NCBI GenBank assembly: GCA_002483135.1
Contig: DLHI01000025.1
Span: 65,359-129,358 of the forward strand
Direction of reading: 5' to 3'
Origin: Hyphomonadaceae bacterium UBA7672
Lineage (GTDB): Bacteria; Pseudomonadota; Alphaproteobacteria; Caulobacterales; Hyphomonadaceae
DNA length: 64,000 bases
The number at the start of each line of letters is the position of its first letter. Position 1 is the stretch's first letter. The position numbers and the translations under genes were made by a program. Positions 34,784-43,234 of the stretch are shown here, piece by piece. The notes under the pieces are model-generated. The model searched no databases. It saw nothing but the letters and a program-made list of their open reading frames with translations, and was not told the origin of the DNA.

Positions 34784-36004
34784 CTACTTCGGCATTGCCG
34801 GATAGCCCGGCTCCACCTGGACGCCGAATGAATTGATGGCAAGCCCGGTCATCGTGTAGCCCCCGACGGTATACACGATCTCTATCCGCAGTTTCATGCC
34901 ATAGTATTTGGCAAGCTCCGCCCATGTCGCATCGGAAATGAACGCTTCCCGCCGAAGCTCGTCCGCCGCCGTCAGCACGGCGCGCTGCCGCGCGTTCCAG
35001 CCTGTCGCGGAAGGTCCTGCTGCGATGTCCGCGATCTGCGCATCGCTCATGCCCGCAGAGTTCGCATACTCGACATGGTGCGCCCATTCGTACTCGGCCC
35101 GTATGTTCCACGCCGTCCGCATGATCAGCAGCTCGCGCGTCTCCGGGTCGAGCAGGCTATCGCGCTGCAGGTAAGAGCCGAACCGCGCGCGCGGCCCATA
35201 GAGGCCCGGATGGTTCAGCATGGTGGTGTAGAGATTGAGCGCCGTCCCATCCGGCCGTGTCTGCGGTGCGATCATCGCGCGCTGCTCCGGCGTCCACTTG
35301 TCCGGCGTGATCGGCGCAATGCGCGGCGCGGAAAGCCGCGGCCGGCCAGCTCGCGCCGCCAGAGCGGGCAGGGGCAGGTCGTCCGGCATGAAATCCACCG
35401 CCTCGGGCTCCACCTGTATGCCCAGCGTGTTCAGCGCCATCGACACCAGCTGATACTGCGCCGCCGTGAACAGCAGCTCCATCACTTGTTTGTCAGAATA
35501 GACCTTGCGCAGCTCCGCCCACGTCGCATCCGAGATCATGGCGTCAAAGCGAAGCTCGTCCGCCATCCGCAGGACAGCGCGATCTATGTCAGACCACGCA
35601 GAGCCATCCGGCGCCGCGGCGATGGCGCGGATCTCCGCATCGCTCATCCCCGCCGACGCCTTGGCGATCCGCGCATGCTGCGACCATTCATACGGCGACT
35701 GGCACAGCCATCCCATCCGCAGCATCGCCATTTCGCGATGCCGCGCCGACACGCTCGTTCCGTTCAACAGTACCTGCCCAAGCGGCGACCAGCGGTTGTA
35801 CAGGTCAACGTGGTGCGCCAGCGTCCGGTAGATATTGAGGTTGGCGCGGCTGCCCAGCATGTCGCGCTGCGCCTCTGTCAGGTCGCGCGTGTCCACCACA
35901 TCGAGACGGGGCATTGACAAACGAGGCGTGAAGGAGGTCTGAGCAGAAGGCATCGTCACGCACCCGGCCAGCAGTACGGCCGCCGCGATGATCGCAACGC
36001 GCAT
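34784..36004 (-). CDS. Tandem carboxymuconolactone decarboxylase-fold lipoprotein
   Basis: The protein consists of two homologous halves of about 190 residues, each with a CMD/AhpD-like fold. Each half has the same order of motifs: first MAMLRMGWLCQSPYEWSQH, SAGMSDAEIRAIAAAP and FDAMISDATWAELRK; second LLIMRTAWNIRAEYEWAHH, SAGMSDAQIADIAAGP and REAFISDATWAELAK. It starts with a lipoprotein signal (LLAGC), so it is a surface or periplasmic lipoprotein, rare for this fold. No CxxC peroxidase motif is present. ATG codons at 36013 and 36004 are both possible; I give the one closest to the hydrophobic signal. Function unknown. Confidence 0.8.
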   Translation of the reverse strand: MRVAIIAAAVLLAGCVTMPSAQTSFTPRLSMPRLDVVDTRDLTEAQRDMLGSRANLNIYRTLAHHVDLYNRWSPLGQVLLNGTSVSARHREMAMLRMGWLCQSPYEWSQHARIAKASAGMSDAEIRAIAAAPDGSAWSDIDRAVLRMADELRFDAMISDATWAELRKVYSDKQVMELLFTAAQYQLVSMALNTLGIQVEPEAVDFMPDDLPLPALAARAGRPRLSAPRIAPITPDKWTPEQRAMIAPQTRPDGTALNLYTTMLNHPGLYGPRARFGSYLQRDSLLDPETRELLIMRTAWNIRAEYEWAHHVEYANSAGMSDAQIADIAAGPSATGWNARQRAVLTAADELRREAFISDATWAELAKYYGMKLRIEIVYTVGGYTMTGLAINSFGVQVEPGYPAMPK

Positions 36005-36073
36005 GATTTCCATCCCCGAGGCCGTTTCTTGTCTGTTCCTCAGACTGCCACGGGCCACGACCTGCCGCTAGTC

Positions 36074-36634
36074 TTACAGCCCCGGCTGATGGCCTTCCGG
36101 AATCGGAAGCACATGCACGCCAGTCGCCCGCCCCGCATCCTTCACCAGCCGGGCGAGCGTCGTCGCCTTGAACGCATGCCGCCAATCATCGCCATGGAAC
36201 AGGCCGACGCGCGCAGCTCCCTCCAGCGCCTTCATCGGCATCACATCCTCAACCAGCATTAGTCGCGGCCCCGGTTCCTGGCATGCCAGCACGCAGCTCA
36301 GCAGCGCCACCGGATCGTATGCCGCGACCAGCACCGTCTCTTCCCGCCAACTGCGCAGCAACGCAGACAGGCCAAACGCCTCCGCAACCGACCGGCCGTC
36401 GTGGAAGAACACCTGTTCCGTCATCAGCGGATTGACGCTCGTCGCCTGCAAGCCATTGCGCGTGCGGATCACCGGCCGCGTGCGCCTGCGCGTGTGGGCA
36501 ATAGTCCACCCCAGCCTCCGTCCGACGGAAAGGAGATTGCGCGCCGCCAGAACGGCGGCCGGATCGGGCTCACACCCGGGAACCGCATCGGCCTGAAGGT
36601 CGATGCAGAGAAGCCTGCCAGGAAGGTGTGTCAT
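36074..36634 (-). CDS. Isochorismatase-like hydrolase
   Basis: The 186-residue protein has the isochorismatase/cysteine-hydrolase layout: a first strand CIDLQ with the catalytic Asp, a late LLSCVLACQEPG segment with the nucleophile Cys, and the VEDVMPMKA strand after it. The usual cis-peptide and Lys residues are harder to identify, so the substrate cannot be guessed. The ATG at 36634 is 5 bp from the end of the GNAT gene, and the three minus-strand genes 36074-37826 form one unit, divergent from a LysR regulator. Confidence 0.65.
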   Translation of the reverse strand: MTHLPGRLLCIDLQADAVPGCEPDPAAVLAARNLLSVGRRLGWTIAHTRRRTRPVIRTRNGLQATSVNPLMTEQVFFHDGRSVAEAFGLSALLRSWREETVLVAAYDPVALLSCVLACQEPGPRLMLVEDVMPMKALEGAARVGLFHGDDWRHAFKATTLARLVKDAGRATGVHVLPIPEGHQPGL

Positions 36635-36639
36635 GAGCT

Positions 36640-37221
36640 TCAGGCCACCGCAGGTCGCGAAGCCGAACGGTCGAGCACGTTCTCGTGGTCCCACTCGCCC
36701 TCGGGCCGCATCACCACATAGGGGTCGCTGTCGACCGTGATCGCATCGGCGCGCGCCGCCAGCACGCGCGCGCATTCCACATACTCGTAGTCCGAGAAGC
36801 GGAAATCGGCGCGACCCTCGCGCGGCAGGAAGCCCAGCTGCTTCCAGAATGGCGCCAGCCGCTTCTGGATATAGCCGATGGCCAGCGTATAGCCCTTGCG
36901 GCTGATGATATCGACCGCCGTCTCGATCATCAGCTTCACGACAGCGCCGCCACGTACATGCTTCATCACGCACACGCGCTCGATCTTCGCGAAATTGGCG
37001 AACCAGCGCACGCGCAATGTCGCCACCGGCTCGCCGCGCAGATAGGCGATCAGGTGCAGCGAGGACAGGTCGTTGTTGTCGAACTCCTCGTCATAGGGGC
37101 AGTCCTGCTCCGCCAGGAAAACGGATGCACGGATCGCGACAACCTTCATGAAGTCGGAAAGATCGCGAACGATCTCGACTGCCAGGTCGTTGCGCGGGTT
37201 ATTCGAGCCAATGCTCAGCAT
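36640..37221 (-). CDS. GNAT-family N-acyltransferase
   Basis: The 193-residue protein has a GNAT core: an early RASVFLAEQDCPYDEEFD segment, LIAYLRGEPVATLRVRWF as strands 2-4, the acyl-CoA-binding turn near VRGGAVVKLM and a late FWKQLGFLPREG. The pattern with CPYDEEFD resembles GNATs of the ElaA or autoinducer-synthase-like type. The acceptor is unknown. It overlaps the end of the upstream gene by 7 bp and leads into the isochorismatase-like gene. Confidence 0.8.
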   Translation of the reverse strand: MLSIGSNNPRNDLAVEIVRDLSDFMKVVAIRASVFLAEQDCPYDEEFDNNDLSSLHLIAYLRGEPVATLRVRWFANFAKIERVCVMKHVRGGAVVKLMIETAVDIISRKGYTLAIGYIQKRLAPFWKQLGFLPREGRADFRFSDYEYVECARVLAARADAITVDSDPYVVMRPEGEWDHENVLDRSASRPAVA

Positions 37222-37826
37222 GCGACCGGCTCCATCAGCGAGCAGCAGCGCCAGAACAGGTGTGGCGTGTCGTCAAACGGGAAGAAGCCGAGATGGCGCA
37301 TGATGCGCGCGCCGGCTTCGGTTGAATCCCTGCCGAAGAAGGGCAGGTCAGTGAAATGCTTGTCGATCAGCGTGCGCAGGCCAAGCACCAGCGCGCCGCG
37401 GCTTACCTGGTCCTTGCCCGCGTAACACCAGCAATAGAAGCCCGCGAGCGGCTCGCCGAGCCTTGCGACCCATTTCTGGTCGATGTTCGCCGCGTCGAAC
37501 GTGTTGTCGGCCAGCGCCGCAACGCCCGCCTCCGTCAGCGCCAGCGGAGCGAGGAAGCCCGTCACCATGTCATTCCTGCGGATCACCCAGATCGACGCGC
37601 CCGTCAGGCTGTCGACCCGCTTGATCTCTTCGAGCGATGCGAGTCCCGGACCCAGCTCCGCCGTCGCCAGCGCATGCACGGCTACATAGTCGTCATCGCT
37701 GACTGCATGTGTGAGACGCACCGACGCCATCATCTCTTCGGAAGCGCCGCGCATGTATTTCGCATGCAGCCGTTCGCCGCCAAGCGACCTAAGCTGTGTG
37801 CGCGAATTCCACATCAGCGCCGCCAT
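37215..37826 (-). CDS. Hypothetical protein, possibly GNAT-like, about 203 aa
   Basis: I cannot name the family. The order of secondary structure (VIRRNDMVTGFLAPLALT strand pair, a central GALVLGLRTLIDK helix and LPFFGRDSTEAGARIMRHLGFFPF at the end) resembles an acyltransferase-type fold with a terminal LGFxxF segment, as GNATs have. Several Cys and Trp residues lie near the C-terminus. The ATG at 37826 follows a GTG at 37829; neither has a strong ribosome-binding site, and a Met near residue 30 is also possible. It is the first gene of the minus-strand trio, with a CtrA-like site in front of it. Confidence 0.6.
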   Translation of the reverse strand: MAALMWNSRTQLRSLGGERLHAKYMRGASEEMMASVRLTHAVSDDDYVAVHALATAELGPGLASLEEIKRVDSLTGASIWVIRRNDMVTGFLAPLALTEAGVAALADNTFDAANIDQKWVARLGEPLAGFYCWCYAGKDQVSRGALVLGLRTLIDKHFTDLPFFGRDSTEAGARIMRHLGFFPFDDTPHLFWRCCSLMEPVAC

Positions 37827-37851
37827 CACCCAACCACCGTTTTTTATCTTA

Positions 37852-37870
37852 TTAACGTCTTGCTAACCAT
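37852..37870. promoter_or_regulatory. CtrA-like binding site TTAA-N7-CTAACCAT
   Basis: In the 92-bp gap between the minus-strand trio and the LysR gene, TTAA (37852-37855), seven bases, CTAACCAT (37863-37870) matches the full CtrA motif TTAA-N7-TTAA with one mismatch and ends in the extended AACCAT often seen in such sites. This supports cell-cycle control of one or both genes if the organism is a Caulobacter relative, as cckA at 43235 suggests. Confidence 0.4.
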
Positions 37871-37918
37871 TCAACACAAACTGGAACATCACGCCATCTC
37901 AATTCAGGCAGAACGGGT

Positions 37919-38905
37919 ATGACGACCAGGGAAGGGACCGAGCGGCTTGTCCGCGAACTGGTCGACTGGTCCGACCTTCGCACTTTCTATGCTGTTGCAA
38001 CTGCCGGCTCGATGAATGCAGCGGCAGAACAGTTGGGAGTTACTCAATCAGCGATCTCGAAACGATTGGGACAGCTTGAGCAAAGACTGGGAACTCGTCT
38101 TCTCGAACGCTCGCCGACAGGCATTCAACTCACCGAAGCGGGCGCCGAGGCGCTCGATCACGTCACAACCATGGTGCGTGCAAGTCTTTCGCTCGAGAAC
38201 ACACTCAAGGGACTGGAGGCCAAGGCCGAAGGCGAAGTGAAACTCTGGTCGAACGACGGCGTGCTGGCCTACTGCATTGCGCCAAGTCTCGGCGAATTCC
38301 TCGCGGCCAATCCGGGGCTCAGGATTTCCCTTCAGTCAGATCGCAATTTGCCCAAACAGGGCCAGGGCTATGCCGACGTCGTCGTCGGCTTCGATCAGCC
38401 GCACCAGGCTGATACCATTTCGTTCCCTGTCGCCACGCTTCATTACTGCGTCTTCTCAAGCCAAGGGTATATCGACACCTATGGCTCGCCCACTGGACCG
38501 CTCGATATCGCCAATCACCGCGTCCTCAATCATGTGATGTACGGCGAAAATCCGGGCTGGAAGGAAAAGACGGCCCAGATCGCCGCCCTGATCGAGCCGA
38601 CTGTCCTCACCGATTGCTCCGCCGCGCTGCTGCAGGCGACCGCTGCCGGCGCGGGAATAGCCGTTATGCCCAGCTACGCGGCGCGCCTCGATGCGCGTCT
38701 GGTTGCGCTGCCTGTCCCGCCGCTGGCCTCGGTGAAGGTCTGGCTCAGCTTCCACGAAAGCGCCCGCCGCACCCCGCGCGTACGAACTGTGGTCACCTGG
38801 ATGCGCGAACTCTTCGACCGCCGCCGCAATCCCTGGTTCCGGGAAGAATTCGTCCCCCCCAACCTGTTCGCGACATCCATCTGGCAGGGCGACCGCGCCG
38901 CTTGA
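37919..38905 (+). CDS. LysR-family transcriptional regulator
   Basis: The 328-residue protein has a winged helix-turn-helix (DLRTFYAVATAGSMNAAAEQ, LGVTQSAISKRLGQLEQRLG) at about residues 20-80 and a periplasmic-binding-protein-like effector domain after it. LysR proteins usually control a divergent neighbour, here the trio starting at 37826, and themselves. The effector is not predictable. The ATG at 37919 lies directly after the 92-bp divergent gap that holds the CtrA-like site. Confidence 0.92.
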   Translation: MTTREGTERLVRELVDWSDLRTFYAVATAGSMNAAAEQLGVTQSAISKRLGQLEQRLGTRLLERSPTGIQLTEAGAEALDHVTTMVRASLSLENTLKGLEAKAEGEVKLWSNDGVLAYCIAPSLGEFLAANPGLRISLQSDRNLPKQGQGYADVVVGFDQPHQADTISFPVATLHYCVFSSQGYIDTYGSPTGPLDIANHRVLNHVMYGENPGWKEKTAQIAALIEPTVLTDCSAALLQATAAGAGIAVMPSYAARLDARLVALPVPPLASVKVWLSFHESARRTPRVRTVVTWMRELFDRRRNPWFREEFVPPNLFATSIWQGDRAA

Positions 38906-39148
38906 TTGCTGCTTCGCGGCATCTCGGCCCCTGTGCGCAGGCGTCGCACCCCTGACATATCCTGCGACCAGTCCTGCCCGAAAAATTCCACATTTGCGCA
39001 TCGAAACTCGATGTTGCGGACGCCCTCCCGAACCCCGCCCGGACACAAGCCCGTCAGGCCCGTTTCCCGTGTGGCGCCAGCACTTGCGAATTAGAGCATC
39101 GAACCAATCTGAAGCTTCCGATGGTTCGCTGCGAACACGGAGACAGAC

Positions 39149-40645
39149 ATGAATCGTGGAACAATAATCGGTGCGCTCGGCGGTCTTGCCGCCGGAGTGA
39201 GCCTCGGCGCGATCGCCCTTGCCGCGCCATCCTTCGCCCATCTCGCACAGGGCTCGACCATCGCCCCCATGGCGGCCCAGCTTGGAACCTCGACCGTCGC
39301 CGGCCAACAGGCGCGCTGGGGAACCCTGCCCAACCTCGCCGACCTGGTCGAGGCCGTCTCGCCTGCGGTCGTCCAGATCGAGGTGCGCCAGGCGTCCCCC
39401 ATCCGGCAGATGTCCGGCCCGCAGGCCAATCCCTTCGCCGGCACGCCGTTCGAGGACTATTTCCAGTTTGGTCCGGGTGGTCCGGGCGGACAGGGTGGGG
39501 AAGCGCCTGACCGCCGCGGTTCCGGCTCCGGCTTCTTCATTTCCGGCGGTTATATCGTCACCAACAACCACGTCGTCGACGAAGCCAAGAGCCTCACCGT
39601 CGTCCTGCAGGATGGCCGCGAACTCACGGGCACGGTCGTGGGCACGGACCCGCGCACCGATCTTGCCGTCGTGAAGGTCGATGGCTCAAATCTGCCCAAG
39701 GGTCTTCCCTGGGGCGACAGCAACCGGGCCCGCCCGGGCGACAACGTCTTCGCAATCGGCGCGCCCTTCGGCCTGCAGAACACCGTCACCGCCGGCATCG
39801 TCTCGGCTCGTGGCCGCGACATCCGCTCCGGACAGTACGACGACTACATCCAGGTCGACGCGCCCATCAACCAGGGTAATAGCGGCGGCCCGCTGTTCGA
39901 CCAGTCGGGCGCCGTCATTGGGGTCAACTCGGCGATCTATTCGCCCAGCGGCGGCAATGTCGGCATCGGCTTCTCGATCCCGTCTGAACTGGCGCAGGGC
40001 ATCGTCCAGCAGATCATCGACAATGGATCGGTCCAGCGCGGCTGGCTCGGTGTTGCGATCTCCCCGGTCACGCCTGAAATCGCAGCCAGCCTGAACGTCC
40101 AGGCCAAGGGCGCTGTCGTCAACAACGTCACCGCCGAAGGCCCCGCCGCCAAGGCTGGTCTGCGCGAGGGCGACATCATCCTGCGCTTTGGCGATCGTGA
40201 GGTGAACCACGTCCAGGATCTCACCCGCGCCGTCGCCGACACCAAGGCGGGCACGCCGCGCGACGTTCGAATTGTCCGCGATGGCCGCGAACAATCCATC
40301 CGCGTCACCATCGCCAAGCTGGATGATAGCGCAGCGCCCAAGCCGGTGGCGGCCAATACGGCTCCCTCCGACGCTGGCGGCATGTCGCTGGCAGAACTCG
40401 GGCTTGGCCTTGCAAGCCGCGATGGCGCCGTCGTCATCACCTCGGTCGGCGTCAACTCGCACGCCGCTGACCTCGGCATCCGCGCCGGCGACCGCATCGT
40501 GAAAGTGGGGCAGGACGCCGTCTCCACCCCCGAAGCTGTCCGCAAGGCAGTCGACGCGGCTCGCAAGCTGGGACGCACCGCCGTCCTCCTGCAGGTCGAG
40601 CGCGACGACCAACGCTTCTTCGCTGGCATCCCGATCCAGGATTGA
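39149..40645 (+). CDS. Periplasmic serine protease, DegP/DegQ (HtrA) type
   Basis: The 498-residue protein has an N-terminal signal, a trypsin-like protease domain with the triad H141 (TNNHVVDE), D171 (RTDLAVVKV) and S245 (GNSGGPLF), then two PDZ domains (about 285-375 and 405-490). This is the standard layout of periplasmic quality-control proteases that degrade misfolded envelope proteins. A strong intrinsic terminator directly follows, so it is the end of its transcript. The 243 bp upstream contain no other gene; I do not see a definite stress promoter. Confidence 0.95.
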   Translation: MNRGTIIGALGGLAAGVSLGAIALAAPSFAHLAQGSTIAPMAAQLGTSTVAGQQARWGTLPNLADLVEAVSPAVVQIEVRQASPIRQMSGPQANPFAGTPFEDYFQFGPGGPGGQGGEAPDRRGSGSGFFISGGYIVTNNHVVDEAKSLTVVLQDGRELTGTVVGTDPRTDLAVVKVDGSNLPKGLPWGDSNRARPGDNVFAIGAPFGLQNTVTAGIVSARGRDIRSGQYDDYIQVDAPINQGNSGGPLFDQSGAVIGVNSAIYSPSGGNVGIGFSIPSELAQGIVQQIIDNGSVQRGWLGVAISPVTPEIAASLNVQAKGAVVNNVTAEGPAAKAGLREGDIILRFGDREVNHVQDLTRAVADTKAGTPRDVRIVRDGREQSIRVTIAKLDDSAAPKPVAANTAPSDAGGMSLAELGLGLASRDGAVVITSVGVNSHAADLGIRAGDRIVKVGQDAVSTPEAVRKAVDAARKLGRTAVLLQVERDDQRFFAGIPIQD

Positions 40646-40666
40646 TCGGCCCAACGTCACGAACTG

Positions 40667-40699
40667 AAAGCCCGGACCTGAACAGGTCCGGGCTTTTTT
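40667..40699 (+). terminator. Rho-independent terminator after the HtrA gene
   Basis: A perfect 13-bp stem (AAAGCCCGGACCT, loop GAAC, AGGTCCGGGCTTT) spans 40667-40696 and is followed by a run of T. It lies 22 bp after the stop of the protease gene and isolates it from the flagellar genes that follow. Confidence 0.92.
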
Positions 40700-40799
40700 G
40701 TTTTGCGGCTCCCCGGGCCGATTAATTCGCCGCACCCCCGAAAACCCCAGCAAAAATGGGGTTCCATCCGCAGCCCCGGCAGGTTTTGCCTACCCTTTC

Positions 40800-40825
40800 T
40801 TAACTACTCCTTTGCGAGGGTTAAC
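40800..40825. promoter_or_regulatory. CtrA-like half-sites upstream of fliQ
   Basis: TTAAC at 40800-40804 and GTTAAC at 40820-40825 lie 51-76 bp before the fliQ ATG. Each is a CtrA half-site, but the 16-bp spacing does not make the usual TTAA-N7-TTAA. In Caulobacter, early flagellar genes including fliQ are CtrA targets, so control of this operon by CtrA is plausible; the evidence here is only the motif and the gene. Confidence 0.3.
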
Positions 40826-40829
40826 GGCC

Positions 40830-40863
40830 GGAAACCATATTCGCCCGGGAACCATATTCGCAC
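40830..40863 (+). repeat. Tandem 17-bp direct repeat in the fliQ leader
   Basis: Two adjacent 17-bp units (40830-40846 and 40847-40863) agree at 15 of 17 positions; both contain AACCATATTCGC. The second unit ends 12 bp before the fliQ ATG, in the 5' leader or promoter. It could be a recent duplication of a regulatory half-site or a slipped-strand event. Confidence 0.7.
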
Positions 40864-40875
40864 GGAGTAGCAGGC

Positions 40876-41139
40876 ATGGATGGCCTGGAAGTTCTCGACT
40901 TTGGGCGCGACGCGCTCTGGACCACCGTCTGGATGTGCGCCCCCGCGATGATCGCCGGCCTCGTCGTCGGTCTCGTCATCGCCTTCTTCCAGGCGCTGAC
41001 CCAGATCCAGGAGATGACGCTCGTCTTCGTGCCCAAGATCATCGCGATCTTCGCGGCGCTGCTGATCTTCCTGCCGCTCATGGGCGCGCTCCTCGCGGGC
41101 TTTGCCGAACAGGTCTTTACCCGCATCGCCGAGTTCTGA
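40876..41139 (+). CDS. fliQ: Flagellar export apparatus protein FliQ
   Basis: The 87-residue protein has two membrane helices separated by a short charged loop, with the family's FFQALTQIQEMTLVFVPKI segment at 40-60. FliQ, FliP and FliR form the export gate of the flagellar type III secretion system in the inner membrane. Length and motif match the family exactly. The next gene, fliR, starts 13 bp later. fliP is not in the window, as in Caulobacter, where it lies elsewhere. Confidence 0.96.
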   Translation: MDGLEVLDFGRDALWTTVWMCAPAMIAGLVVGLVIAFFQALTQIQEMTLVFVPKIIAIFAALLIFLPLMGALLAGFAEQVFTRIAEF

Positions 41140-41152
41140 GAGGCCGCGCTCG

Positions 41153-41908
41153 TTGGACTGGCTGAACCAATACGCCTGGATCGGAGCGCTGCTCTTCGCG
41201 CGCCTCGGCGCCGTGTTGATGATCGCCCCGGTCTGGGGCGAACAGTCCGTGCCCGCCACCATGCGGCTCGCTCTCGCCGTGCTGGTCACGGCAGTGCTCG
41301 CGCCCTCGCTTGCCGCCGCCGCGCCGCCGCAGCCAGGCAATTTCATCGATGCCATCCCGCTGATCATCAGCGAGATCATCATAGGCCTCATCTTTGGCCT
41401 CGGCGCCCGCCTGATGATGAGTGCGCTACAGGTCGCCGGCGCCACCGCCGGCATCGCCTCGGGCCTTGGCTTCGCGCAGCAGATCGACCCCATCGCCAGC
41501 CAGCCCGCAGCCGTCTTCTCCGGCTTCTTCTCGCTGATGGGCCTTGTGTTGATTATGTCCGTCGGCCTCCACCGCGTGATGATCGAGGCGGCCGGCGACA
41601 GCTACGCCATCTTCCCGCCCGGCGCCCTGCCGCCCATCGGCGATGCGACCCAGTTCGTCATCGACGCCGTCTCCAACTCCTTCCGGCTCGGCATCCAGAT
41701 CGCGGCGCCCGTGCTCGTCTTTTCACTGATCTTCAACATCGCCCTGGGTCTTGTCTCGCGCCTGATTCCGCAGGTGCAGGTGTTCATGACCGCCATGCCG
41801 CTGTCCGTGATGCTCGGCCTTGCTGTCATCGCGCTCGGCCTTGGCGGCGGACTGATGGTCTGGCTCGACGCGATGGAGACGCAGATGCGTCTCCTCACGG
41901 TGCGATAG
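41153..41908 (+). CDS. fliR: Flagellar export apparatus protein FliR
   Basis: The 251-residue integral membrane protein has about six hydrophobic segments and the family's FARLGAVLMIAPVWGEQSVP near the start and GFAQQIDP-type motif in the middle. The start is a TTG at 41153 with GAGAGG about nine bases upstream; no ATG or GTG gives a reasonable N-terminus. FliR works with FliP and FliQ in the export gate and guides FlhB. It is followed by flhB, 9 bp away. Confidence 0.94.
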   Translation: MDWLNQYAWIGALLFARLGAVLMIAPVWGEQSVPATMRLALAVLVTAVLAPSLAAAAPPQPGNFIDAIPLIISEIIIGLIFGLGARLMMSALQVAGATAGIASGLGFAQQIDPIASQPAAVFSGFFSLMGLVLIMSVGLHRVMIEAAGDSYAIFPPGALPPIGDATQFVIDAVSNSFRLGIQIAAPVLVFSLIFNIALGLVSRLIPQVQVFMTAMPLSVMLGLAVIALGLGGGLMVWLDAMETQMRLLTVR

Positions 41909-41917
41909 GAGAGCGCC

Positions 41918-42988
41918 GTGGCAGAAGAGCAGGACAACAGTCAGAAGACAGAAGATCCGACACAGCATAAGCTGGAGGAAGCTCGCAAGAAGGGCGACAT
42001 CGCCAAGTCGCTCGATGTCCCGATATGGTTCCTCATCCTCGCGACCGCCGGCATCATGGCCGCCGCCGGCCCGATCAGCGCAATGATCGCCGACCCGCTG
42101 ACGCGCATCATGGATCATCCCCACGCCTTCCGGCTGCAGGATGGCGGCGCCCAGCAACTGATGGGCAGCCTGCTTCTCTCGCTGCTCGTTCCGCTCGCAA
42201 TCATCTTCGGCGCCATCGCCGCCGCCAGCGTGCTCGGCCACCTGGTGCAGCATCGCCCGCTCTGGACGGCTGAGAAGATCAAGCCCGATCTCGCTAAGCT
42301 GTCCCCCGGCAAGGGCCTGCAACGCATGTTCGGCTCGCAGGGCTGGATGAATCTTCTGAAGTCCATCCTCAAGATGGCCGCCATCACCGCCGCGATGATC
42401 TACGCCGTCTGGCCTGAAGCCACCGCGATCTCGGAATCGAGTCAACTCGAACCCGCCGGCCTGCTGGCGATGACGCAGGCCATCGCCGGCCGCCTGCTGA
42501 TCGCCGCCATCGTCGTCATTGGCATCATCGCGGCGATGGACTTCGCCTGGCAGCGCTTCACCTACATGCAGCGCATGCGCATGTCGCGCCGGGACATCCG
42601 CGACGAGAGCAAGCAGCAGGAAGGCGACCCGCACATCCGCGCCCGCCTGCGCCAGATCCGCCTCGAGCGCTCACGCAAGCGCATGATGCAGAACGTGCCC
42701 AAGTCCACCGTCGTTATCACCAACCCGACCCACTACTCGGTCGCGTTGCGCTATGATCCGGAAAAGGACGCGGCTCCGGTCTGTATGGCCAAGGGCGCCG
42801 ACGACGTCGCCCTGCGCATCCGCGAGAAGGCGAAGGAACACAACATTCCCATCGTCGAGAACGTGCCGCTGGCGCGCGCCCTGTTCGCGACCGTCGAGGT
42901 CGAGGAATCGATCCCGCGCGAGCATTTCGAAGCCGTCGCCAAGGTCATCGGCTTCGTCATGAACACGAAGAAGGGGAGGGCGCGATGA
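41918..42988 (+). CDS. flhB: Flagellar export switch protein FlhB
   Basis: The 356-residue protein starts with a basic-acidic cytoplasmic tail (EDPTQHKLEEARKKGD, a family hallmark), four membrane helices and a C-terminal cytoplasmic domain with the self-cleavage motif NPTH near residue 270. Cleavage between Asn and Pro switches export from rod/hook proteins to filament proteins. The GTG at 41918 is preceded by AGGAGAG. The gene ends 246 bp before cckA. Confidence 0.96.
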   Translation: MAEEQDNSQKTEDPTQHKLEEARKKGDIAKSLDVPIWFLILATAGIMAAAGPISAMIADPLTRIMDHPHAFRLQDGGAQQLMGSLLLSLLVPLAIIFGAIAAASVLGHLVQHRPLWTAEKIKPDLAKLSPGKGLQRMFGSQGWMNLLKSILKMAAITAAMIYAVWPEATAISESSQLEPAGLLAMTQAIAGRLLIAAIVVIGIIAAMDFAWQRFTYMQRMRMSRRDIRDESKQQEGDPHIRARLRQIRLERSRKRMMQNVPKSTVVITNPTHYSVALRYDPEKDAAPVCMAKGADDVALRIREKAKEHNIPIVENVPLARALFATVEVEESIPREHFEAVAKVIGFVMNTKKGRAR

Positions 42989-43155
42989 GCCGCTTTTCCC
43001 GAAACGCCAGGTTTCTCCACAGCATCTGCAATCCGATTCGGATGCGAAACATTGACTCCGCCGGTCCCACAGCTTGTGGCCGGCGGTCGCAAGGGACTCA
43101 AAACAGGGCACAATCTGTAGAGCTCCGACCGGGGATTCCCCTGAAGAGTCAGATC

Positions 43156-43165
43156 GTTAACATGG
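43156..43165 (+). promoter_or_regulatory. CtrA half-site-like motif before cckA
   Basis: GTTAACATGG at 43156-43165 contains the TTAAC half-site and lies 70 bp before the cckA ATG. It is a single half-site, so it is weak evidence. CckA controls CtrA activity; feedback of CtrA on cckA would be interesting but is speculative. Confidence 0.2.
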
Positions 43166-43234
43166 CGGCCCCAGCTAACACGCGGGGCCGCGAATCACCC
43201 CACTACTATCCGGCTAGCCAGCGGAAGACCGTCC

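Noticed and set aside
39087..39111. GAATT...TCTGA considered as an envelope-stress (sigma-E type) promoter before the HtrA gene
   Set aside because: Spacing of about 14 bp and a poor -35 match; not supported.
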